DNA of 33,499 nt, from the NCBI GenBank assembly GCA_910575155.1, contig CAJTDX010000034.1, forward strand, positions 1 through 33,499, in the 5' to 3' direction. Positions 8,051-15,071 of this stretch are shown here, piece after piece. This stretch comes from Lachnospiraceae bacterium. GTDB lineage: Bacteria > Bacillota > Clostridia > Lachnospirales > Lachnospiraceae. The position numbers were made by a program, and so were the translations under genes. Below the pieces are notes generated by a model. That model ran no database searches. It worked only from the letters and a program-made list of their open reading frames with translations, and was not told the DNA's origin. Numbering within the stretch: the first letter of the stretch is position 1; the number at the start of each line of letters is the position of its first letter.

Positions 8051-8106
8051 GGTATTGTTTGTGCAGAAACTTAATCATGAAACGATAAATTGAAGGAGAA
8101 AACAGA

Positions 8107-9408
8107 ATGATTTGGGCAAAAGAAGAAACAATGTCAAGGGATGAAATAGAAGCCCTCCAGCTAGAGCGGCTCAAAGAAACTGTGACGCGGGTTTATAAGA
8201 ACGTAGCGCCGTATCGCAGAAAAATGGAGGAAGCCGGCGTAAAGCCGGATGATATCCGGACGCTGAAGGATCTTAGCATACTTCCTTTCGTCACCAAGCA
8301 GGATATGAGAGACAACTATCCCTTTGGGCTGTTTGCAGTGCCTAAGGATGACCTGGTGCGCATCCATGCATCCTCTGGAACGACAGGAAAGCCGACGGTG
8401 GTGGGGTATACGAAAAAGGATTTGGATGTCTGGACCGAGTGCGTATCAAGGATTGCGGCTATGGGTGGAGCCACCTCGAAAGATGTGGCGCAGATTTGTT
8501 TTGGCTATGGAATGTTTACAGGGGCGTTGGGACTTCATTTTGGCCTTGAGAACATGGGAGCGGCACTGGTTCCTTCTTCCACCGGAAATACAGAAAAACA
8601 GATTATGTATATGAAAGATTTCGGAACCACTCTTTTGGTTGCAACGCCTTCTTACGCATTGCGGATCGGTGAAGTTGCCAATCAGATGGGCATTGATCCC
8701 GCAAAAGATTTGAAAGTTAAGATTGGACTGGTGGGAAGCGAACTGCTTACAGAAGCAATGCGCACAGAAATGCATAAACTGTGGGGAGAAGACATGCTTG
8801 TCACCTCCAACTATGGCATGAGCGAGCTGATGGGACCCGGAGTGTCCGGCGAATGTGAACATCTCTGCGGCATGCATGTGAATGAGGATTTCTTTATTCC
8901 GGAAATTATTAATCCCAAAACCGGGGAAGTGCTTCCGCCGGGAGAAAAAGGAGAACTGGTAATTACCTGTATCTATAAAGAAGCATTGCCTCTGATCCGC
9001 TACCGCACCAAAGACGTTACCAGATTGATTTATGAACCGTGCAAATGCGGCAGAACCACCGTACGTATGGAAAATCTCGACGGCAGAACGGATGATATGT
9101 TAAAAATTCGCGGCGTCAATGTATTCCCCAGCCAGATTGAAGAAGTGCTTCTTGGCATTGATGAGATTGGGCCGCATTATGAGATTATTGTCACAAGAAA
9201 GAATCATTCTGATATCCTGGAAATCCGGGTAGAGCTTGCACAGGCAGTGGACGCCTACCGCAAACTGGAAGCCCTGGAGAAAAAGATCAAACAGAAACTG
9301 CGGGTTGTTCTGGGTCTGGACGCCAAAATCCGCCTGGAATCTCCCAATACCCTGCAGCGGTTTGAGGGCAAGGCACAGAGAGTGAAAGACTTGAGAAAGG
9401 AAGTGTAG
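8107..9408 (+). CDS. paaK: Phenylacetate-CoA ligase family (aryl-acetate-CoA ligase, AMP-forming)
   Basis: A 433-residue cytoplasmic ligase of normal PaaK length. Family marks: the nucleotide loop SSGTTGKP at 89-96, NYGMSELMGPG near the middle, YRTKDVTRL, and KIRGVNVFPSQIEEV at the start of the C-terminal lid. PaaK activates phenylacetate to phenylacetyl-CoA with ATP. Beside iorAB in anaerobes it is expected to interconvert arylacetates and the arylacetyl-CoA that IOR makes or uses. ATG 8107 follows GAAGGAGA. It is the first gene of a six-gene run; iorA starts three bases after its stop. True aryl substrate (phenyl, hydroxyphenyl or indole) is not readable. Confidence 0.9.
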   Translation: MIWAKEETMSRDEIEALQLERLKETVTRVYKNVAPYRRKMEEAGVKPDDIRTLKDLSILPFVTKQDMRDNYPFGLFAVPKDDLVRIHASSGTTGKPTVVGYTKKDLDVWTECVSRIAAMGGATSKDVAQICFGYGMFTGALGLHFGLENMGAALVPSSTGNTEKQIMYMKDFGTTLLVATPSYALRIGEVANQMGIDPAKDLKVKIGLVGSELLTEAMRTEMHKLWGEDMLVTSNYGMSELMGPGVSGECEHLCGMHVNEDFFIPEIINPKTGEVLPPGEKGELVITCIYKEALPLIRYRTKDVTRLIYEPCKCGRTTVRMENLDGRTDDMLKIRGVNVFPSQIEEVLLGIDEIGPHYEIIVTRKNHSDILEIRVELAQAVDAYRKLEALEKKIKQKLRVVLGLDAKIRLESPNTLQRFEGKAQRVKDLRKEV

Positions 9409-9411
9409 TCA

Positions 9412-11148
9412 GTGGATAAAAAAATAATGTTGGGAAATGAGGCGATTGCCAGAGGCGCCTATGAGGCAGGAGTAAAGGTTTCAGCGGCATATCCTGGCAC
9501 TCCCAGTACCGAAATCAGTGAAAATATTGTAAAGTATGACGAAATTTATGCAGAATGGTCCCCGAATGAGAAAGTAGCCACAGAAGTGGCAATCGGCGCT
9601 TCCATCAGCGGCGTGAGAGCCATGGCTTCTATGAAACATGTGGGAGTCAACGTGGCAAGCGACCCTTTGTATACGATTTCCTATGGCGGAGTCAACGGCG
9701 GACTGGTGCTGGTAGCCGCGGACGATCCGGGACTTTACAGTTCTCAGAACGAACAGGATACCAGATGCGTGGCAAGAGCGGCAATGGTGCCTGTCCTGGA
9801 GCCGTCCGACAGTCAGGAGGCAAAAGATTTCGTTAAATTTGCCTATGAAATCAGTGAAAAATACGATACCCCGGTGATTGTAAGGACTACTACCCGCCTG
9901 GCGCATTCTCAGGGCACGGTAACTTTGAAAGAGCGTGTGGAACCAAAAGACCAGCCTTACGAGAGAAATCCTGCGAAATTTGTGATGATGCCTGCCAACG
10001 CCATCGGACGCCATGTCTATGTAGAACAGAGAATGAAGGTAATGGCGGAAGACAGCGGCAGTTTTGCAATAAACCGCGCAGAATATCAGGATACCTCTAT
10101 TGGGTTTATCACCAGCGGGATTCCGTATCAGTATGTAAAAGAAGCCTGCCCCAATGCATCTGTTTTAAAGCTTGGCATGGTACATCCGCTTCCCCGCAAG
10201 CTGATTGAAGAGTTTGCCTCTAAGGTGGAAAAGCTTTACATATTTGAAGAGTTGGAGCCTGTGATTGAGGAACAGGTAAAATCCTGGGGCATTGAAGCTG
10301 TGGGCAAAGAGATTTTTACCGTACAGGGAGAGTATTCTGCAAATATGCTCCGTGAAAAAGTATTAAATGAAAAAGTTCAGGTAAAAGACCCGGCAAAAGT
10401 TCCGGCCAGACCTCCGATTCTATGTCCGGGCTGCCCCCACAGAAGCGTATATTCTGTGTTAAATAAATTGAAAATCCATGCAGCAGGAGATATCGGATGC
10501 TATACGCTGGGAGCAGTGCCGCCATTGAATGTGATTGATACCACAGTTTGTATGGGCGCCAGTATTTCAACGCTTCATGGTATGGAAAAGGCAAAAGGCA
10601 AAGCATATATCAAGAACTGGGTGGCAGTGATCGGAGATTCCACCTTTTTGCACACTGGCGTAAATTCCCTGATGAATATGGTTTATAACCAGGGAACAGG
10701 AACCGTGATCATTCTCGATAATTCCACCACTGGAATGACTGGGCATCAGGACCACGCCGCTACTGGAAAGACCTTAAAAGGTGAAACGGTTCCGGCTATT
10801 AATATTTACGAGCTTTGCAGGGCTATGGGCATCAAGCATGTGACGGAAGTGGATGCATTCGATACCGAAAAACTGGAACGGATTGTCAGGGAAGAAACAG
10901 CCCGGGATGAAGTTTCTGTCATCATCACAAAAGCCCCCTGCGTTCTGTTGAAAGGAAATGTTTTTCCGTATAAATGCAGACCTGTTACGGAGCAGTGTAA
11001 AAAATGCGGCGCCTGCTTAAGGCCCGGCTGTCCGGCGCTGACAAAAAATGCAGACGGCACCATTGCCATTGACGATACCATGTGCAACGGCTGCGGGCTC
11101 TGTGAGCAGTTGTGTAAATTTAACGCCATAGAGCGGGCAGAAGCATAG
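9412..11148 (+). CDS. iorA: Indolepyruvate:ferredoxin oxidoreductase, alpha subunit
   Basis: A 578-residue subunit with the fused pyrimidine-binding and thiamine-diphosphate-binding domains and a C-terminal bacterial ferredoxin domain. Marks: SAAYPGTPSTEI near the start, CPGCPHRS then DIGCYTLG in the middle, GDSTFLHTG for thiamine diphosphate, and two [4Fe-4S] cysteine sets at 529/532/535/540 and 558/561/564/568. It oxidatively decarboxylates aryl-pyruvates from aromatic amino acid transamination to aryl-acetyl-CoA, reducing ferredoxin, and can run in reverse. The start is GTG at 9412 with AAAGGA upstream. The complex is oxygen sensitive, implying an anaerobe. Coupled to paaK and iorB. Confidence 0.95.
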   Translation: MDKKIMLGNEAIARGAYEAGVKVSAAYPGTPSTEISENIVKYDEIYAEWSPNEKVATEVAIGASISGVRAMASMKHVGVNVASDPLYTISYGGVNGGLVLVAADDPGLYSSQNEQDTRCVARAAMVPVLEPSDSQEAKDFVKFAYEISEKYDTPVIVRTTTRLAHSQGTVTLKERVEPKDQPYERNPAKFVMMPANAIGRHVYVEQRMKVMAEDSGSFAINRAEYQDTSIGFITSGIPYQYVKEACPNASVLKLGMVHPLPRKLIEEFASKVEKLYIFEELEPVIEEQVKSWGIEAVGKEIFTVQGEYSANMLREKVLNEKVQVKDPAKVPARPPILCPGCPHRSVYSVLNKLKIHAAGDIGCYTLGAVPPLNVIDTTVCMGASISTLHGMEKAKGKAYIKNWVAVIGDSTFLHTGVNSLMNMVYNQGTGTVIILDNSTTGMTGHQDHAATGKTLKGETVPAINIYELCRAMGIKHVTEVDAFDTEKLERIVREETARDEVSVIITKAPCVLLKGNVFPYKCRPVTEQCKKCGACLRPGCPALTKNADGTIAIDDTMCNGCGLCEQLCKFNAIERAEA

Positions 11149-11163
11149 GAGGGAGGCAGACAC

Positions 11164-11730
11164 ATGACAAAGAATATAATGATCGTAGGCGTTGGCGGAC
11201 AGGGAACCCTTCTTACCAGCCGTATTCTGGGAGGAATTACCTTAGACGCCGGATATGACGTGAAATTGTCAGAAGTGCACGGAATGGCTCAGCGGGGCGG
11301 AAGCGTCGTTACTTTTGTGCGTTATGGAGAAAAAGTGGCGGAGCCAATCGTAGAAGAAGGCCAGGCAGATGTGCTGATTGCTTTTGAAAAACTGGAAGCG
11401 CTGCGCTATGCGCATTTTCTCAAAAAAGACGGCGTTCTGGTGGTAAATGAACAGCGGATTGAGCCGATTACCGTTGTGACAGGCGCGGCAAGCTATCCGG
11501 AACACATTGTGGAAGGGCTGGAACAGGAACACACCGTTTATAAAATTGACGCTATGGCAGAGGCCAAGAAATTGGGAAATTCCAAAGTTTTCAATATTAT
11601 TGTTTTAGGCATGGCGGCAAAACACATGGATTTTTCCAAAGAAGCATGGCTTGAAATTATAGAAAAAACCGTTCCGCCTAAAACCGTGGATATAAACAAA
11701 AAAGCATTTTTAAAAGGATATGAGGGATAG
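11164..11730 (+). CDS. iorB: Indolepyruvate:ferredoxin oxidoreductase, beta subunit
   Basis: A 188-residue subunit of the pyruvate/ketoacid oxidoreductase gamma-domain type, the partner of IorA that helps bind CoA. It opens with the expected GVGGQGTLLTSRILG, followed by EVHGMAQRGGSVVTFVR, both family hallmarks. Length is normal. The ATG follows GGAGGGAGG with a 15-base gap from iorA. Together IorA and IorB form the complete enzyme; no further subunit is needed. Confidence 0.95.
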   Translation: MTKNIMIVGVGGQGTLLTSRILGGITLDAGYDVKLSEVHGMAQRGGSVVTFVRYGEKVAEPIVEEGQADVLIAFEKLEALRYAHFLKKDGVLVVNEQRIEPITVVTGAASYPEHIVEGLEQEHTVYKIDAMAEAKKLGNSKVFNIIVLGMAAKHMDFSKEAWLEIIEKTVPPKTVDINKKAFLKGYEG

Positions 11731-11751
11731 CAGCAAACGGGAGGAACGAAA

Positions 11752-12186
11752 ATGTTTATCAAACAATTGTCAGTATTTATTGAAAACAAAGAAGGACGTC
11801 TGCAGGATGTATTGGACGTTTTAAAACAGGAAAAAGTCAGCATTATTTCCCTGAGCCTGGCTGATACCAGCGAATACGGCCTGCTGCGGCTTATTACCTC
11901 AGACCCGCAGGCGGGGCAGAAGGCATTAAAGGAACAGGGATTTTCCGCCATGCTGACCGATGTGCTTGCGGTAAAGCTCGCCCACCAGGTAGGAAAACTT
12001 CAGGAAATTTTGAGCTATGTCTGTAAAGCAGGGCTGAATGTGGAATATATGTATGCCTTATCAAATAAGGATAACGAAGCCTCTATTATCTGTAAAATCT
12101 CCAATGGGGACCAGGCTGCAGAGCTTTTAAAGAGTAATGAGGTGGAATTGTACAGCCAGGATGATATCATGACGATATTCGCTTAA
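11752..12186 (+). CDS. Tandem ACT-domain protein
   Basis: A 144-residue protein made of two ACT repeats and nothing else: residues about 4-66 (FIKQLSVFIENKEGRLQDV is a classic ACT start) and about 70-142 (VGKLQEILSYVCKAGLNVEY). ACT domains bind amino acids or similar small ligands and regulate enzymes or transporters. Such stand-alone proteins often accompany iorAB and paaK in anaerobes, so sensing of an aromatic amino acid or aryl acid is a reasonable inference. It starts 21 bases after iorB with GGGAGG before the ATG and is followed 11 bases later by the amidohydrolase. No DNA-binding part is present, so any regulation is by protein contact. Confidence 0.88.
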   Translation: MFIKQLSVFIENKEGRLQDVLDVLKQEKVSIISLSLADTSEYGLLRLITSDPQAGQKALKEQGFSAMLTDVLAVKLAHQVGKLQEILSYVCKAGLNVEYMYALSNKDNEASIICKISNGDQAAELLKSNEVELYSQDDIMTIFA

Positions 12187-12197
12187 AGAGGTGCAGC

Positions 12198-13013
12198 ATG
12201 ATTATTGATTTTCACACCCATATTTTCCCGGATAAGATCGCGGCGGCAACGATTGAAAAGCTGGAACATATTGCCAACGTTAAGGCGTATACAGACGGCA
12301 GAGAATGCAGCCTGATTTCTTCCATGGAGCAGGCTGGCGTGGATTTGTCCGTAGTTCTTCCGGTAGTTACAAGACCGGAGCAATTTGATACGGTCAACAG
12401 CTTTGCAGCAAGGCTGAATGAGAAAGACCAGGAACAGCCAAGACGCCTTCTGTCTTTTGGCGGCATCCATCCCCATACGCCGGATTACAAAAGTAAGCTG
12501 CGCGTAATTAAAGATCTGGGACTTTCAGGTATTAAACTTCATCCGGATTACCAGAACACGTTTATAGATGATCTGAGTTATATGCGGATTTTGGATTATG
12601 CCTCTGAACTGGGGCTGATCAGTGTTATTCATGCCGGGGTTGACATCGGATTTCCGGATCATGTGCGGTGTACGCCAAAACGCATCCGCAGAGTCATAGA
12701 TGAAGTAGCCCCGGAACGAATGGTGCTTGCCCATTACGGCAGCTTCGGTTTATGGGAGGAGGCCGAAGAACTTCTTGCCGGCGAACAGGTATATCTGGAT
12801 ACCGCATATACGTTTGGTTTTATTGAAGATGAGAGATTTCTGAGCATTCTCAGGAAACATGGTGCAGAAAAGATATTGTTTGCCACAGACAGCCCCTGGA
12901 GCGGACAACAGGAATCTCTGGATTATTTAAAGGGGCTTGCCATAGATCCGAAGGACAAAGCGCAGATCATGGGAAAAAATGCTCAAAATCTGTTAAAACT
13001 GTCTATGGCTTAA
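12198..13013 (+). CDS. Metal-dependent amidohydrolase (amidohydrolase-2/ACMSD-like TIM barrel)
   Basis: A 271-residue barrel enzyme. Metal-site residues are in place: H6-x-H8 (DFHTH), K113 region GIKLHPDYQ, H145 (VIHAG), H179 (LAHYG) and D231 (FATDSPW). This pattern fits the amidohydrolase-2 group, which contains hydrolases and non-oxidative decarboxylases. The exact reaction is unknown. Its place between the ACT protein and the symporter in a tight operon suggests it acts on an aryl acid, an aryl-acetyl conjugate or a lactone taken up by the symporter. The ATG follows AAAGAGGTG, 11 bases after the ACT gene. Its stop overlaps the AAGGAGG of the next gene, indicating coupling. Confidence 0.85.
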   Translation: MIIDFHTHIFPDKIAAATIEKLEHIANVKAYTDGRECSLISSMEQAGVDLSVVLPVVTRPEQFDTVNSFAARLNEKDQEQPRRLLSFGGIHPHTPDYKSKLRVIKDLGLSGIKLHPDYQNTFIDDLSYMRILDYASELGLISVIHAGVDIGFPDHVRCTPKRIRRVIDEVAPERMVLAHYGSFGLWEEAEELLAGEQVYLDTAYTFGFIEDERFLSILRKHGAEKILFATDSPWSGQQESLDYLKGLAIDPKDKAQIMGKNAQNLLKLSMA

Positions 13014-13023
13014 GGAGGAAAAC

Positions 13024-14577
13024 GTGTTCATTAAAATTATATTTTTAATTGTATTTTTTGCAGTAATGATTGGCGTTGGTTTGTATTCCAGGAAACATGC
13101 CACCAACGTCAATGATTTTGTACTGGGAGGCAGAAGCGTGGGGCCGTGGCTGACGGCATTTGCTTATGGAACTTCTTATTTTTCAGCCGTGGTTTTTGTG
13201 GGATATGCGGGACAGTTTGGTTATAAATACGGTCTTGCCTCTACCTGGATCGGCATTGGAAATGCATTGATTGGATCGCTGCTTGCCTGGGTAATTCTGG
13301 GACGGCGTACCCGTATCATGAGCAACCATCTGACCGCGGCGACCATGCCGGATTATTTTGGAAAACGTTATAACAGCAAAGCGCTCCGCATAGCGGCTTC
13401 TGCGATCGCTTTTGTGTTTTTGATTCCCTATACGGCTTCTGTATATAATGGTTTGTCACGGCTCTTTGGAATGGCGTTTGATATTCCCTATGAGCTTTGC
13501 GTAATTGTCATGGCAGTGCTTACCTGTGCTTATGTGATTCTGGGCGGCTATATGGCAACTGCCATCAATGATTTCATCCAGGGAATTGTGATGCTGGCAG
13601 GAATTGTTGCTGTGATCGCGGCAGTTTTAAGCGGGCACGGCGGATTTATACAGGCAGTGCGCTCCCTGGCAGAACTGGAAAGTGATGTTGCAGTAACTAT
13701 GGGACAGAAAGGCGCTTTTACCTCATTCTTTGGACCGGATCCTCTGAATCTTCTGGGAGTTATCATTTTAACGTCTCTTGGAACCTGGGGACTGCCTCAG
13801 ATGATACATAAATTTTATGCCATCAAAGATGAAAAATCCATTCAGTCCGGAACGATCATTTCCACTCTTTTTGCAGTAATTGTTTCAGGAGGCTGTTATT
13901 TTCTGGGCGGATTTGGAAGATTGTTTGACTCGGCGGCGATTCACAAAGAAGATGGAAGCGTGATCTACGATGCCATTATTCCGGAAATGCTGTCTACCTT
14001 GCCGGATCTTTTGGTAGGCGTGGTGATTGTGCTGGTATTATCCGCTTCCATGTCCACGTTGTCTTCTTTGGTGCTGACTTCAAGCTCCACATTGACTCTG
14101 GATTTTCTCAAGGATAATTTTATCAAAAAAATGAGCGATAAAAAACAGCTTCTCTGTATGAGAATCCTGCTGGTATTTTTTATCGTATGTTCTGTAGCGC
14201 TCGCGCTGTTCCCGCCAAAATCCATGGCGCAGTTTATCGCGCAGCTTATGGGCATTTCCTGGGGCGCGCTTGCCGGAGCTTTTCTCGCTCCGTTCCTCTA
14301 TGGTTTGTACTGGAAGGGCGTTACCCGCGCGGCAGTCTGGGCAAGCTTTGTCTGCGGCATCGGTCTTACAGTGTCCAATATGTTTTTATCCTATATTGCT
14401 TCCCCGATTAATGCCGGAGCCATTGCCATGATTCTGGGAATGGTTGTAGTACCTCTCGTCAGCCTGGTAACGCCTAAAATGGAGCGGCGGGAAGTGGAAG
14501 ATATTTTCAGTTGTCTGGACGAACAGGTTGTAGTAGATAAGAAAATTGCATTGCCGAAAAGCAACGGCAGAAAATAG
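13024..14577 (+). CDS. Sodium:solute symporter (SSS family)
   Basis: A 517-residue, about 13-helix membrane protein. Family marks include DFVLGGRSVGPWLTAFAYG after the first helix, the SYFSAVVFVGYAGQFG stretch, GGYMATAINDFIQGIVM in the middle, and SASMSTLSSLVLTSSS, the region that forms the sodium site in SSS transporters. It resembles the PutP/proline-pantothenate branch, but in this operon an aromatic amino acid, arylacetate or related acid is a better guess. Start is GTG at 13024 because AAGGAGG ends six bases upstream. It is the last of six genes and is followed by a strong terminator. Confidence 0.92.
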   Translation: MFIKIIFLIVFFAVMIGVGLYSRKHATNVNDFVLGGRSVGPWLTAFAYGTSYFSAVVFVGYAGQFGYKYGLASTWIGIGNALIGSLLAWVILGRRTRIMSNHLTAATMPDYFGKRYNSKALRIAASAIAFVFLIPYTASVYNGLSRLFGMAFDIPYELCVIVMAVLTCAYVILGGYMATAINDFIQGIVMLAGIVAVIAAVLSGHGGFIQAVRSLAELESDVAVTMGQKGAFTSFFGPDPLNLLGVIILTSLGTWGLPQMIHKFYAIKDEKSIQSGTIISTLFAVIVSGGCYFLGGFGRLFDSAAIHKEDGSVIYDAIIPEMLSTLPDLLVGVVIVLVLSASMSTLSSLVLTSSSTLTLDFLKDNFIKKMSDKKQLLCMRILLVFFIVCSVALALFPPKSMAQFIAQLMGISWGALAGAFLAPFLYGLYWKGVTRAAVWASFVCGIGLTVSNMFLSYIASPINAGAIAMILGMVVVPLVSLVTPKMERREVEDIFSCLDEQVVVDKKIALPKSNGRK

Positions 14578-14582
14578 TTTAT

Positions 14583-14617
14583 AAAACACTCTGGTGAGCG
14601 GTTCATCAGAGTGTTTT
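14583..14617 (+). terminator. Terminator of the paaK-ior operon
   Basis: Stem of about 15 bp with one G-T pair, from 14583 to 14617, five-base loop, with the right arm ending in TTTT and followed by CTTGT. Confidence 0.85.
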
Positions 14618-14673
14618 CTTGTAGAATCAAAACAGGTATGCGTACAAGAAGTATCATATTGCTATAATTGCTC

Positions 14674-14703
14674 TTGACACCATACCCTGCTATGGTATAT
14701 AAT
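14674..14703 (+). promoter_or_regulatory. csoR-copA promoter with CsoR-like operator in the spacer
   Basis: TTGACA at 14674-14679, 18 bases, TATAAT at 14698-14703, both perfect consensus. Inside the spacer the pseudo-palindrome ATACC-N7-GGTAT occupies 14682-14698. This resembles the ATACCC..GGGTAT sites of copper-sensing CsoR proteins, placed where a bound repressor would block RNA polymerase. Confidence 0.8.
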
Positions 14704-14742
14704 ACCGATAGTGAATAGTAATTGTGCGAAGGAGGAAGGACT

Positions 14743-15051
14743 ATGATGCAGGAAGAAACAGAAAATTGCTGTCATAAAACGAAAGAACGCTCTGAAAAAG
14801 AATATAAAGATTTGATTCACCGGCTGAACCGGATTGAAGGACAGGTCCGGGGAATCAAAGGAATGGTTGAAAGAGATGTGTACTGTACAGATATTCTCGT
14901 TCAGGTAGCGGCCGTAAACGCCGCCTTAAACAGCTTTAACAGAGTTCTTTTATCAAACCATATTAAGAATTGTGTCACACAGGATCTTCTGGAAGGACGG
15001 GAAGATACCGTGGACGAACTGGTGGAAACTCTTCGGAAACTGATGAAATAG
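14743..15051 (+). CDS. csoR: CsoR-family copper-sensing repressor
   Basis: A 102-residue all-helical repressor. The Cu(I) ligands C48 (VYCTD), H73 and C77 (SNHIKNC) are all present, and HRLNRIEGQVRGIKGM is the family signature that forms the DNA-binding surface. Apo-CsoR holds the operator; copper binding releases it. The ATG at 14743 has GGAGG seven bases upstream; a TTG 21 bases earlier in frame is rejected. An extra CC-H cluster (C9, C10, H11) sits in the N-terminal tail. It is followed 20 bases later by copA and is almost surely autoregulated with it. Confidence 0.93.
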   Translation: MMQEETENCCHKTKERSEKEYKDLIHRLNRIEGQVRGIKGMVERDVYCTDILVQVAAVNAALNSFNRVLLSNHIKNCVTQDLLEGREDTVDELVETLRKLMK

Positions 15052-15071
15052 CAAAAAAGGAGTCGATACAG

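Noticed and set aside
8009-8056. Sigma-54 promoter upstream of paaK
   Set aside because: GG and GC pairs do not fall at the required ten-base interval in any register.
5900-8106. Retron carrying the ATPase and HNH genes
   Set aside because: No reverse transcriptase frame and no msr/msd-like repeat structure is visible near the pair.
14970-15071. N-terminal extension of CopA overlapping csoR
   Set aside because: The extension has no domain and no ribosome site; ATG 15072 directly begins the metal-binding domain and has AAAGGAG upstream.
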